33,811 nucleotides of DNA from Propionibacterium acidifaciens DSM 21887 (GTDB lineage: Bacteria > Actinomycetota > Actinomycetes > Propionibacteriales > Propionibacteriaceae), in contig NZ_AUFR01000033.1 in NCBI RefSeq assembly GCF_000426605.1, positions 1-33,811 of the forward strand, written 5' to 3'. Of this stretch, positions 1 to 8,045 are shown piece after piece; position 1 is the first letter of the stretch; each line of letters opens with the position of its first letter. The translations under genes were made by a program, and so were the position numbers. The notes below the pieces were generated by a model. The model searched no databases, was not told the origin of the DNA, and saw only the letters and a list, made by a program, of their open reading frames with translations.

Positions 1-518
1 TGGGCGGCATCGCGCATGGTCCGGCCCGGCGGGGATTCGCCCACCCGGCTGTCGTCGTGGATTGTTTCCCGGGGGAGGGGTCGTCGGGGGCGCGATCGCC
101 GGTCGCATGCGCGTCGGGCTCGTCGCCGGGGCCTTGGCCATGGCCGTGCCGGGCCTGTCCGCCGATCCGTGGTGTCGGGGTCCTCCGCTCGGGTCGGGGG
201 GCTCGATGCGCGTGGGCCGGATGCACGGGGTTCATGGCCGGCCGCGGGGTTCTCCCGTCCGTCGGGCGGACCGGCAGCTGCTGTGGCACTGCCCTTGCTG
301 AGTCGTTCAACGCGGTCTCGAGGAGGGAACTCGTGAACCGTGGGGTCCGCTCGGCCCGGGACCATGCGATCCGGGACGTGACAGCCCGGACCGGGTCACG
401 ATGCGATCACGAGCGTCTCCACTCGGCGATCGACCACCGGACCCCCGACCAAGCCGACACCGGATGGAGACAACAACACAAGACAGCAGCCCGAGACCAA
501 CCATCAACCACTGCCTGA
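1..518 (+). pseudogene. Decayed IS3-family transposase (orfB, C-terminal part)
   Basis: This is a remnant of a DDE integrase-type transposase that enters from the left edge of the window. Pieces of one protein appear in different frames. Around 42-75 it reads HPAVVVDCFPG, matching the family's strand with LAVVLDCFSRR. Around 87-150 it reads GAIAGRMRVGLVAGALAMAV, like the WALADHMRTELVxDALxMA stretch. From about 265 it reads SVGRTGSCCGTALAESF, which contains the family's catalytic Glu in AESF, then RRELVNRG, and finally HERLHSAIDHRTPDQAD before a stop at 518. The frame changes and lost spacing show it cannot make an active enzyme. Family membership is inferred from these motifs. It ends about 80 bases from the end of the neighbouring ABC permease gene. 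Confidence 0.75.
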
Positions 519-535
519 AAACCCATATCACTCCA

Positions 536-568
536 CTGCTCCCGCCGCGATCACTGGCGGAAGAGCAG
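536..568 (-). terminator. Hairpin terminator after the ABC permease gene
   Basis: The arms CTGCTC (536-541) plus CCGCC (542-546) pair with GGCGG (556-560) and GAGCAG (563-568), with a two-base AA bulge and a nine-base loop. It lies about 30 bases beyond the stop of the minus-strand permease gene. On that strand it is followed by an AT-richer stretch with a short T run. It could also stop reads coming from the IS remnant on the other strand. Confidence 0.55.
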
Positions 569-599
569 CGGGGTTAGGGGCCGTAGTTCCAAGCCAGGC

Positions 600-3050
600 T
601 CACTCCCTGTCCCTGAGGATCTCGGTCACCTCAATCCTGGCCAGCTTGATCCTGGCACCGATGTAGACGACCACGTAAGAGAGCGCAATGATCCCGATAA
701 TCGTGAGAGCCGCTGTCCAGCCGAGTTGGAACGGGGCACCCATCGGTATGGACGAGATGATGGTTCGCCATACGGGGGTGAGGGAGACCAGCCCCAGCGG
801 AATGCCCAGCACCAGCGACAGCGCCGCCACCGAAGTGTAGTTGTTGAGATACAACTTGGCGATCTCCCCTTCGCGATAACCGAACGATTTCATCAGGGCG
901 ATGCTGTAGGTGTCACGGTCAATCATCATCCGAATGAAGAGTGTGAGTACGATGCAGAAGATGGCTATCGAAAGGATCACCAGAACAGACACTATCGGAG
1001 TTGTCATCTTCACCGTCTTCTCAGCTCCCCGAACCACGTCTGCGCGCGTCACTGTCTCCCCCACTCGTCCCTCACTGAAGTTGAGAGATCGGGTGCTGAG
1101 GGCAACGTTGTAGTAGTCATCGGCCTCGTCGAGCAGTTTGCGGGTGTCCGCGATCGGCTGGAAGAGGTACAGCCCCGCTGAGTAGGGGACGATCTGCGAC
1201 ACGGTCACACGGTAGGAGGCGCCCTTGACCGGATCGGTGAGGAACACCGTGTCGCCTTTCTGCAGACCATAACGGTTGGCCAGCCCATCAGAGACCGCCA
1301 CGTCATTTTCCGAGGCTTCATCGAGCGTGAAATCGAAGTAGCGGCTGTTCTCTGACACCCCGAGAAGGGTCACATCTGCCTGCGCTTCGTCCCCGAATGC
1401 CAGGCTCGTTGCCAAGGCCGGCTCCGCACCTTCGGGCACGTCGGTCTCCGGCACCTGCAGCATGTACATGTTGTCGAACTTCAGGTCGTTGCTGACCCTC
1501 GACTCATACGCGCTGATGCTGTTCTGCATGCCGAACCCGAACACCATGAGAATCACCGCCAGCAGGAGTCCGACCGCCATGATGACGTACGATCGTGATT
1601 CCCGCAGCGCCTGACGCGTGCGGAATCTCGACCCGAACGACCACCCGGTGAGGGACAGGCCCTTGCCTCCCACCTTCTGGGACGGGGTGCGGCGGAGCAG
1701 GTCCAAGGGACTCGTTGACAGCTTGTGACGCAGCTGCACTGAGACGACGATCGCCACCAACACAGGTGCTGCGACCAGCCCGATGAGCAGCATGACGAAG
1801 TCGAGCTGCGGCGAGGGGGATGGCACCGAGTAGTAGGCGGTGAGCTGGGCGAAATCGTTGAAGGCCTGTGCCCCCAGACTGCCCACGAGGGTCCCGACGA
1901 CGCAGGCCAGCATGACGACCACGAGGGGCGGCATGAGGTACTGGAACATCAGCTCGCGCGGCCGCAACCCTATCGCTGACAGTGCGCCGATCGATGCGCT
2001 GTCCTGCTCGAGATTGTCGATGGCAAAGGCGGTCAGTACGTAGGCGGCGAGGAGCAGAACGAGGACGCCCGCAAAGAGGGCGGTCGTCCTGTTGACGGCT
2101 GCGTCGTTTGTCACAGTGATGATCCGCGGGTTGGTGTCGGCGGGCTGGAAGTCTGCCAGCATCGGGATCTCGACGGTCGCCGTCTCGTCGAGATACTTCT
2201 GCAAACCGTCCTGGGCGTCGCTTACGCTTTGCAGCGACTCGCTGGCGCCCGGAGAGGCGGCCGCTGCAGCGCGAGCCCCCTCCGCCAGGCTCTTGACGGC
2301 GTCGTCGAGCCTTGTGCGCTTGTCCTGCTGCTCCTCGACCGTGTCGCGTAGCGCCGGATTCGAGATCTCGTCGGGTTCGACGGTCATCTCGAGCAGTTGG
2401 CTCCTCAGCTCGTCGGAGGTCGTCGAGTCGGTGAGCCGGTACGCGTAGCTGTATGTCGGGGCCTGGTTGCCGGTCGCGACCGCGTCGAAGCCCTGATGAG
2501 TCACAAAGGCAGTACCGAATGATTCAGGCGTCGTCGAGGACGAGGTGACGCTGGGGATGACATACGAGTAATCGGGGGTCGATCCGATCCCCGTGATGGT
2601 GAAGGTCCTGCCCGCCAGTTGGATGGAGTCGCCTGTCACCAGTCCGTGCGCGTTCGCATACAGCTTCTCGAGCACGAGGTCATCGGAGGACACCGGAAGA
2701 CGCCCTTCGCTCAGCTGGATCTTGTTGATCGTGTCGCGAACAGGCTGCAGACGAACCGTGCTGTCGGCGGGCCCACCCGAGTCCGTCCACGGCTGCGCCT
2801 CCAAGGTGACGCCCCGATCCTTGAGCGATGCCAGCTGGGTGTCCGAAAGCGCGGCCCGCGTCTCGAACTCGCCATCCTCGATGTTCGCTGCGGATCGGAA
2901 GCCCTCGACGGTCGTGATCACCGATCCGGAGGAGGTCTGGATCGCGAGCATGACGCCGGTAGCGCCTGCGACCAAGAGAAACACCGCGCCATAGCGCAGC
3001 GCGTTCTGTCGAATCTCACGAAAGGATCTACGCAACCATGTGCTCAACAT
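600..3050 (-). CDS. ABC transporter permease, FtsX/MacB type
   Basis: Large integral membrane protein of about 816 residues. It has an N-terminal transmembrane segment (about residues 20-40), a long extracellular region, a first group of three helices (about 325-440) and a second extracellular region. Another helix lies near 490-510, and a C-terminal group of three helices (about 690-805) ends in a short basic tail. This is the duplicated FtsX-domain layout of MacB-like exporters and lipoprotein or peptide efflux permeases. A charged helical stretch near residues 230-290 may form a coiled coil in the external domain. The start is ATG at 3050, which overlaps the ATPase stop by one base (TGATG) and sits 7 bases after GAAGG. 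GTG three bases upstream is an alternative. GC content is visibly lower than in the metabolic core. The substrate is unknown. Confidence 0.9.
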   Translation of the reverse strand: MLSTWLRRSFREIRQNALRYGAVFLLVAGATGVMLAIQTSSGSVITTVEGFRSAANIEDGEFETRAALSDTQLASLKDRGVTLEAQPWTDSGGPADSTVRLQPVRDTINKIQLSEGRLPVSSDDLVLEKLYANAHGLVTGDSIQLAGRTFTITGIGSTPDYSYVIPSVTSSSTTPESFGTAFVTHQGFDAVATGNQAPTYSYAYRLTDSTTSDELRSQLLEMTVEPDEISNPALRDTVEEQQDKRTRLDDAVKSLAEGARAAAAASPGASESLQSVSDAQDGLQKYLDETATVEIPMLADFQPADTNPRIITVTNDAAVNRTTALFAGVLVLLLAAYVLTAFAIDNLEQDSASIGALSAIGLRPRELMFQYLMPPLVVVMLACVVGTLVGSLGAQAFNDFAQLTAYYSVPSPSPQLDFVMLLIGLVAAPVLVAIVVSVQLRHKLSTSPLDLLRRTPSQKVGGKGLSLTGWSFGSRFRTRQALRESRSYVIMAVGLLLAVILMVFGFGMQNSISAYESRVSNDLKFDNMYMLQVPETDVPEGAEPALATSLAFGDEAQADVTLLGVSENSRYFDFTLDEASENDVAVSDGLANRYGLQKGDTVFLTDPVKGASYRVTVSQIVPYSAGLYLFQPIADTRKLLDEADDYYNVALSTRSLNFSEGRVGETVTRADVVRGAEKTVKMTTPIVSVLVILSIAIFCIVLTLFIRMMIDRDTYSIALMKSFGYREGEIAKLYLNNYTSVAALSLVLGIPLGLVSLTPVWRTIISSIPMGAPFQLGWTAALTIIGIIALSYVVVYIGARIKLARIEVTEILRDRE

Positions 3051-3742
3051 CACGGTTCCTTCACAGGGGTGCGGGTGTCGTTGTGCTGCCTCTCGATGAT
3101 CCTGCCGTCCTGCAACCTGATCACGGTGTCACCCATGGTGGCGATCTCGCTGTTGTGAGTGACGATGCACAACGTCGCGCCGGTCTCGGTGTTGACCCGG
3201 GTGAGAAGCTCCAGGACATCGACTGAGGTGCGGGAGTCCAACGCCCCAGTGGGTTCGTCGCACAGAAGGAGTTGTGGCCGTTTTATCAGGGCCCGGGCGA
3301 TCGCACAGCGCTGCTGTTGACCTCCCGACAGTTGGGAAGGGAACTTGCGGGCGTGGTCCTTCATGCCCAGCATCTCAAGAAGTTCGTCGAGCTGGAGAGG
3401 ATCGTCCGTCAAGTTCTCGCACACTTGGATGTTCTCTTCCACCGTGAGGTTGGGTATCAGGTTGTACAGCTGGAAGATGAAGCCGACGTTCCTGCGTCGG
3501 TACTCGGCAAGATCGTGCCGCGATCGGCCTGTGATCTCCCTGCCCGCCACCTCGATGCGGCCCTCATCGGGTTGGTCGAGGCCGCCGATGCAGTTGAGGA
3601 GGGTTGACTTTCCTGATCCGCTGGCTCCGAGGACCACGATGATCTCGCCTTGATCGACCTCGAGCTCGACATCATCGAGAACTTTCACATAGCTGGAACC
3701 CCTGCCGTAGCTCTTTGACACTCCGCTGACCGAAATGAACAC
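3050..3742 (-). CDS. ABC transporter ATP-binding protein, MacB/LolD type
   Basis: 230-residue ATPase that would energise the FtsX-type permease encoded directly downstream. It has Walker A GASGSGKS at residues 39-46, the Q-loop region FIFQLYNL, the signature LSGGQQQR, Walker [14 protein letters not shown] and an H-loop IVTHN. The TGALD after Walker B is typical of the MacB/LolD/FtsE group. The chosen start is GTG at 3742, because AAGGAAG precedes it by 7 bases and the protein then begins [12 protein letters not shown] as family members do. The reading frame is open 34 codons further upstream, but that stretch has no family similarity. It is translationally coupled to the permease. The transported molecule cannot be inferred, and no sensor kinase or regulator lies beside it. 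Confidence 0.92.
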   Translation of the reverse strand: MFISVSGVSKSYGRGSSYVKVLDDVELEVDQGEIIVVLGASGSGKSTLLNCIGGLDQPDEGRIEVAGREITGRSRHDLAEYRRRNVGFIFQLYNLIPNLTVEENIQVCENLTDDPLQLDELLEMLGMKDHARKFPSQLSGGQQQRCAIARALIKRPQLLLCDEPTGALDSRTSVDVLELLTRVNTETGATLCIVTHNSEIATMGDTVIRLQDGRIIERQHNDTRTPVKEP

Positions 3743-4094
3743 GGCTACACTTCCTTGATCGAGGAAGGAACGGGGATCCGTCGGACGACGCTGCGGGGTG
3801 GAGATGGAAGTGGCAGGGGCCGAGCACGGTGCGCGAGCGCACAAATCTTCATTTTGACGACCCCCATTCGGCTGGTGGTTGATCGCGTGGTTGATCGCGA
3901 TAACGAACTCATCGCAGTGTATGCGCGCCCAAGTTCGCCGTCAAGGCTCCGACATGACTCGCGTGGAACATGATTCACGTGAAACGTCCGGGAACGTCAG
4001 TGCCTGTGTTGCTCCGGGTCTGGTGGGGGTTGGTGGGCGTACGGGCGTATCGCTGCCACGGGTGCATCGGGGAAATGTCAGGGGTTGCGGAAGT
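3743..4094. other. Intergenic region upstream of the ABC operon, no gene seen
   Basis: This stretch is AT-richer around 3845-3970 than its surroundings and probably holds the minus-strand promoter of the ABC pair. Two near copies of GGTTGATCGCG lie at about 3880-3898. Two GCGTG or CACGTG-bearing imperfect repeats follow at about 3955-3985. No convincing coding sequence appears on either strand. Its right part grades into the IS3 remnant. Confidence 0.4.
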
Positions 4095-4487
4095 GGGTCG
4101 CACGGATGGCCATGGAAGCGTGTCGGGACCCTGAGGGGTTCAGGGGCGCGGTCCCGTAGGGCTGCTAACGGGTCGGGCGTCCGCCCAGAGGCGCTTCGCG
4201 CGTGGGTTTGAGGAGCTGAGACCGACGGGGCGCGGGTCCGGGACGACGAGCAAGGACGCTCAGCGGGACGGGGAGTGGGGGAAGAAGGCCCGCGCGGGCT
4301 TCGACGGACTGAAGATCCTGCGGAGAGCGAGCGCATGGTTCGCCCGGGCGGGGCCTGACCGCCGGTGGAGTTCATCGACGACAACAGGGCGGAGCCTGTG
4401 GTCGAGCCGATCTGCCGGGTCCTGGACCGGCCCAGGGCTGCAGATCGCCTCGTCAACCCTTTACGCCGCCCGCAACCGTCGGCGCTG
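4095..4487 (+). pseudogene. Decayed IS3-family element (orfA end and orfB start)
   Basis: Pieces of the small OrfA protein appear first: VARMAMEACRDPEGFRGAV at about 4098-4155, then GVRPEALRAWV at about 4177-4210. That matches the helix-turn-helix end GVxPEALRxWV of IS3 OrfA. Further on comes LKILRRASAWFARAGPDRR (about 4311-4365), the family's NEILKxASAFFA stretch. The orfB start follows as VEFIDDNRAEPVVEPICRVL (about 4371-4430). It continues in another frame as LQIASSTLYAARNRR, the usual VAPSTYYAA motif. At least three frame changes and an in-frame stop show long decay. Homology stops near 4485, where IS30-like sequence begins. Confidence 0.72.
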
Positions 4488-4493
4488 GCCGCC

Positions 4494-4770
4494 TCGTTCA
4501 CGGCCCTGCCCCAGCAGCCGCGCAAGACCATCCACCTGTGACCGCGGCGAAGAGCTCTCTGCGGCTCTCCGCGTGCGTCACGTGCGCCTTCGGACGGGCA
4601 CGAGGGTCTACCTCGCCGATCCTCGCTGCCCTTGGCGGCGCCCCACCAATGAGAACACCAACGGGCTCCTGCGCCAGTACTTCCCCAAGGGCGCCGACCT
4701 GTCCCGCTGGAGCACCTCCGTCCTCACGGCATCGACGAGCAGGCCGTCGACCGACCCGGCTGGCAACCAC
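4494..4770 (+). pseudogene. Decayed IS30-family transposase, C-terminal part
   Basis: The remnant starts with SFTALPQQPRKTIHL (4494-4538), like the LPxxLRKTITWDRG motif of IS30 transposases. After a frame change at about 4539 it continues DRGEELSAALRVR and TGTRVYLADPRCPWRRPTN. It then reads ENTNGLLRQYFPKGADLSRW (about 4651-4711). The last motif is one of the most conserved of the family and carries the catalytic Glu region. After that the similarity fades. The N-terminal two thirds are absent. It is joined almost directly to the IS3 remnant, as if one element inserted in or beside the other. Confidence 0.78.
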
Positions 4771-5376
4771 CGGCGCCAGACGAACCAGTTCTCACAGGAC
4801 CGGGGTTTGACGTTCCTGCTCATCCAGTGGAGCCGTGCTCCATGCGGCGTAGCAGCCGGGCCTGCGGGACCCGGGGCTTGGCGTTCCCGCTCATCCCCCG
4901 CACGGCGCGCACGGCGGATCGCTGCCGGCCCCATGGGTCCCGTGCAGGGGCGGACGGTCACTGGGACCGAGGCGGGGACGGTTGTCCCCGCGGCGAACAC
5001 CGTGCTCATCATGACGGCCCCATCGTTGCGGCGCAGTCGTCCGGAACAGTGCTCGCGCCCGCTCCACCGGCGCGGGGCCCAAGCTCGGCGAAGCCTGGTG
5101 GCCAATGGAGTTCGCTCCACCGGCACAGGGACCCGGGAGGCGCTCGACCGTGGGGCCCTGACTCGCCCCGCCTCACCGGTGAAGAGGGTCGGAAAAGGGC
5201 CAGTCGTCGGATTGAGGGGCGGGCCGCGCCCGCCCCGTCGGCACGGGGCGCCTCAGGGGGGCCGGCGCCGGCGCCGGCCGGGAGCCGACTGCCACGGATC
5301 AGTCCTCGCCCTTGCCGGGCCCCGGTTCGGGAGGGCTCTGGGATGACCCGACGGCGAATCGGTTCGCCACCGGCTC
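4771..5376. other. Non-coding, hairpin-rich region between IS debris and the lyase operon
   Basis: No recognisable gene is present, although long GC-driven open frames exist on both strands. Two copies of a 26-bp sequence lie at 4800-4825 and 4871-4896, differing at three positions, all transitions. Strong GC hairpins crowd 5216-5279: one pairs 5216-5224 with 5228-5236, a competing one pairs 5231-5238 with 5243-5250, and a perfect 20-bp palindrome follows at 5260-5279. Confidence 0.5.
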
Positions 5377-5430
5377 TTGCCAGGACGGGCTTGCGGACGC
5401 TATGTTAAAAACGTTCCCGCAAACGATTCC
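5377..5430 (+). promoter_or_regulatory. Promoter with LacI-like operators for the lyase/carrier operon
   Basis: A -35 box TTGCCA (5377-5382) and a -10 box TATGTT (5401-5406) are separated by 18 bases. At and just after the expected start point lie two CG-centred half-palindromic sites, AACGTT (5410-5415) and AAACGATT (5421-5428), whose centres are 12 bases apart. CG-centred AAxCGxTT sequences are typical of LacI-family operators, and a LacI-family gene ends this gene cluster. Binding by that regulator is inferred. Confidence 0.5.
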
Positions 5431-5488
5431 GTCACGGTCTTCGGAGGACGGGTCCCAGCGGGACGTCGATCGTTCGAGGAGGAGCACA

Positions 5489-6424
5489 ATGCCCATTGAC
5501 ATGCGTGGAACCAATCCGGCCCCGGTCACGCCCTTCACCCCCGACGGCGAGGTGGACTACGCCACCATCAAGCGCCTGGGGAGCTGGCTCGGCAGCATCG
5601 ACGGCGTGACGTCGCTCGTCGTGCTCGGTCATGCCGGCGAGGGGACCTTCCTGTCGCAGGACGAGAAGAGCAGGGTGATCGAGGCCTTCGTCGCCTCCAC
5701 CGATGGCCGGCTGCCCGTCGTCGCCGGCATCTCGCTGGAGGGCACGGCCGTCGCCGTCGAGGAGTCCAAGTGCGCCGTCAGGGCCGGCGCGAAGGCGGCG
5801 CTCGTCTACCCACCGCACGGCTGGCTGCGCTTCGGCTTCCAGAAGGGGGCGCCGCAGGACCGCTACCGCGCCATCTACGAGGAGGCCGGTCTGGAGTGCA
5901 TCCTGTTCCAGTACCCCGACGTCACCAAGGCCTGCTACGACCTCGACACCCAACTCGAGATCGCTGCCCAGCCCGGCGTCTTCGCCGAGAAGTGCGGGGT
6001 GCGCAACATGGTGCGCTGGGACACCGAGGTGCCGATCATCAGGAAGGCCAACCCCGATCTGCAGTTCCTCACCTGCCACGACGAGTACCTGCTGCACACC
6101 ATCTTCGACGTGGACGGCTGCCTCGTCGGGTACGGCAACGTGGCCTCGGAACTGCTCGTGAAGCTGCTCGCCGCGGGCAAGGCCAGGGACTACCCGGCCG
6201 CCCGCGCCGTCCACGACCGGCTCTTCCCCGTCACGAGGACCATCTACCACCGCGGCTCGCACATGGAGGGCACCGTCGCGCTCAAGGAGGCCCTCGTGGC
6301 CCGCGGCGTGCTCGAGACCGCCACCGTGCGCTCGCCCCTGCAGCCGCTGCCCGCGGGCGCCCACGAGGAGATCGCGGACGCGTTGAGGGCCGCCGGGCTC
6401 GGCAGGGCCGAGATCCCCGCCTGA
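5489..6424 (+). CDS. DapA/NanA-family pyruvate-dependent aldolase or dehydratase
   Basis: 311-residue TIM-barrel protein of the dihydrodipicolinate synthase/N-acetylneuraminate lyase family. The expected Schiff-base lysine is K168 in VFAEKCGVRN and the catalytic tyrosine is Y142 in ILFQYPD. The loop that is G(T/S)TGE in true DapA reads GHAGEG (47-52), so it lacks the paired threonines and is unlikely to be the lysine-pathway enzyme. By family it should cleave or dehydrate a 2-oxo acid, with pyruvate as a common product. Translation starts at ATG 5489 after GAGGAGG. It is followed by a Dcu carrier and a LacI regulator, suggesting catabolism of an imported dicarboxylate or sugar-acid-like compound. 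The substrate is not known. Confidence 0.88.
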   Translation: MPIDMRGTNPAPVTPFTPDGEVDYATIKRLGSWLGSIDGVTSLVVLGHAGEGTFLSQDEKSRVIEAFVASTDGRLPVVAGISLEGTAVAVEESKCAVRAGAKAALVYPPHGWLRFGFQKGAPQDRYRAIYEEAGLECILFQYPDVTKACYDLDTQLEIAAQPGVFAEKCGVRNMVRWDTEVPIIRKANPDLQFLTCHDEYLLHTIFDVDGCLVGYGNVASELLVKLLAAGKARDYPAARAVHDRLFPVTRTIYHRGSHMEGTVALKEALVARGVLETATVRSPLQPLPAGAHEEIADALRAAGLGRAEIPA

Positions 6425-6432
6425 GTCCCCGG

Positions 6433-6468
6433 GCGGCGGGTGGTCGCACCGCTGCGCTCACCCGCCGC
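6433..6468 (+). terminator. Intercistronic hairpin after the lyase gene
   Basis: A perfect 10-bp stem pairs 6433-6442 with 6459-6468 around a 16-base loop, starting 8 bases after the lyase stop. There is no T run after it, so it may be a partial terminator or an mRNA-stabilising structure inside the operon. Confidence 0.4.
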
Positions 6469-6613
6469 TCCCGGGCCCGGGGCCGTCCGGGCCCCCGCCC
6501 TCTCACCTCCTCCCGTTTCCTCCGCCCGTGGCCCCGTCAGCGCTGTCGGGGCCGGCGGGGGCCCCGGCGCACGGAGCCCGCGCCCCGTGCGCACGCACCA
6601 ACGCATCATCCCG

Positions 6614-6631
6614 GCAGGAGGCCGGTCATGG
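6614..6631 (+). promoter_or_regulatory. Ribosome site of the Dcu gene, identical to that of the lacI-family gene
   Basis: The 18 bases GCAGGAGGCCGGTCATGG, spanning the GGAGG ribosome site, spacer and ATG, recur exactly at 8028-8045 before the LacI-family start. The identity decides both starts and suggests duplication or a shared translational signal. Confidence 0.7.
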
Positions 6632-7947
6632 TCCTCGTTCAATTCCTCGTGCTGCTCGTCTTCATCGCCCTCGGAGCATGGATCGGCGGCATCGGCATCG
6701 CCTTCGCCGGCGGTGCGGGCGTCGTCGTGCTCGGCCTCCTGGGGGCCCACCCGGGCGACCTGCCCATGCAGGTGATCGTCTTCATCATGGTGGTGATCTA
6801 CGCGGCCTCCGCCATGCAGGTGGCCGGCGGCATCGACTACCTCGTGATGCTCACGGACCGGTTGCTGCGCCGCCATCCGAAGTACCTGACCGTCCTGGCC
6901 CCTCTCGTCACCTATCTGCTCACCTTCATGGCCAGCACCGGGCAGGTCTCGTTCGCCACGATGCCCGTCATCGTCGAGGTCGCGAAGGACAACAACATCC
7001 GCCCCACCCGCTCCCTGTCGGTGGCCGTGGCCGGCTCGCTCCTGGGCATCACCGCCTCGCCGATCTCCGCCGCGGTCGTCTTCCTGTCGGGCCAGTTGCA
7101 GAAGACGGGCACCGGGTGGGGTTTCGTCGACCTCATCCTCGTCTCCATCCCCGCCACCCTCCTCGGCACGATGGTGACGGCCGTGCTGTTCATGCTCTGG
7201 GACAAGGCCCGCGGCAACGACCGCCTCGACCGGGTGCCCGAGTACCAGCAGCGTCTGAGGGAGGGGACGGTCAGGCCCGCGAGCCACGAGGCCGTGACCC
7301 TCAGGGCCGGGGCGAGACTGTCCGTGCTCGTCTTCGTCATCGCCCTCGTCGTGGTGCTGGTCTACTCGATCATCATCTCCGACCGCGTGCACCTCATCGC
7401 CGACCCGGTCATGGACGCCGGGCAGTGCCGGATCTGCGTGATGCTCGCCGCGGCCGGCCTCATCCTGGTGTGCTGCAAGGCGAGCCCGAAGGCCGTCCCC
7501 GGGTCGAGCATCTTCCGGACCGGCATGAACGCCTGCGCCTGCATCCTCGGCGTCGCCTGGCTCGGCACCACCTTCATGGCCGCCAACAAGGACTGGATCC
7601 AGGGCCACCTGGGCGGTCTGCTCGCCGGCAGCCCCTGGCTCTTCGCCCTCGTCGTGGTCGTCGCCTCGTCCCTGCTCTACTCCCAGGCCGCCAGCACCCA
7701 GGCGCTGTTCCCCACGGCGCTGGCGATCGGCATTGCGCCCGCCACCGTCGTGGCCTGCTTCCCCGCCACCTCCGCGCTGTTCATCCTGCCCACCTATCCC
7801 ACGCTCCTGGCGGCCGTCGACCTCGACGACACCGGCTCGACCCATCTCGGCGGGCACTTCTTCGACCACCCCTTCCTGATCCCCGGGCTCGTGGCGACGG
7901 GCCTGTCCGTGCTCTTCGGGTTCGGCCTCGCCGCGATCGTGCGGTGA
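6628..7947 (+). CDS. Anaerobic C4-dicarboxylate transporter, DcuA/DcuB family
   Basis: 439-residue polytopic inner-membrane carrier, close to the 433-446 residues of DcuA and DcuB. It has about 11-12 hydrophobic segments. The N-terminus is a membrane segment followed by a glycine-rich GGIGIAFAGGAGVVVLGLL stretch. Later come TFMASTGQVSFATMPVI, SQAASTQALFPTALAIGI and the C-terminal FDHPFLIPG, all recognisable Dcu features. The family exchanges or takes up fumarate, malate, aspartate and succinate, mainly under anaerobic conditions. ATG 6628 follows GGAGG by 7 bases. The gap of 203 bases from the lyase contains a hairpin but no clear new promoter, so co-transcription is likely. Direction of transport and substrate are unknown. 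Confidence 0.9.
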   Translation: MVLVQFLVLLVFIALGAWIGGIGIAFAGGAGVVVLGLLGAHPGDLPMQVIVFIMVVIYAASAMQVAGGIDYLVMLTDRLLRRHPKYLTVLAPLVTYLLTFMASTGQVSFATMPVIVEVAKDNNIRPTRSLSVAVAGSLLGITASPISAAVVFLSGQLQKTGTGWGFVDLILVSIPATLLGTMVTAVLFMLWDKARGNDRLDRVPEYQQRLREGTVRPASHEAVTLRAGARLSVLVFVIALVVVLVYSIIISDRVHLIADPVMDAGQCRICVMLAAAGLILVCCKASPKAVPGSSIFRTGMNACACILGVAWLGTTFMAANKDWIQGHLGGLLAGSPWLFALVVVVASSLLYSQAASTQALFPTALAIGIAPATVVACFPATSALFILPTYPTLLAAVDLDDTGSTHLGGHFFDHPFLIPGLVATGLSVLFGFGLAAIVR

Positions 7948-7955
7948 GGGCGGCC

Positions 7956-7995
7956 GGACGCCCCGGGGCCGGAGTCATGGCCCGGTCGGGCGTCC
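7956..7995 (+). terminator. Hairpin after the Dcu carrier gene
   Basis: GGACGCCC (7956-7963) pairs with GGGCGTCC (7988-7995). An inner GGGCC/GGCCC stem lies within the loop, giving a long GC hairpin 9 bases after the carrier stop. There is no T run, as is common in GC-rich actinobacteria. Confidence 0.45.
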
Positions 7996-8027
7996 TCCCC
8001 GGCGGCTATGATGCGGAGGCAGCCGTC

Positions 8028-8045
8028 GCAGGAGGCCGGTCATGG
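8028..8045 (+). promoter_or_regulatory. Ribosome site of the lacI-family gene, copy of the Dcu site
   Basis: Identical over 18 bases to 6614-6631. GGAGG lies 7 bases before ATG 8042. Confidence 0.7.

Noticed and set aside
4827-5408. Open frames on both strands between the IS debris and the lyase promoter
   Set aside because: No motif, no ribosome site, and the sequence is dominated by GC hairpins and repeats.
5489-6424. Naming the lyase dapA
   Set aside because: The G(T/S)TGE active-site loop is GHAGEG, and the neighbours are a carrier and a catabolic-type regulator, not lysine genes.
5770-6627. Long open frame continuing upstream of the Dcu carrier start, antisense or out of frame to the lyase gene
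   Set aside because: It is an arginine/proline-rich shadow of the GC-rich lyase gene. The carrier's recognisable protein begins at ATG 6628 with a good ribosome site.
6244-7869. 541-codon minus-strand frame opposite the Dcu gene
   Set aside because: Composition is Gly/Glu/Asp/His-rich without domains, as expected for the antisense of a GC-rich membrane protein gene.
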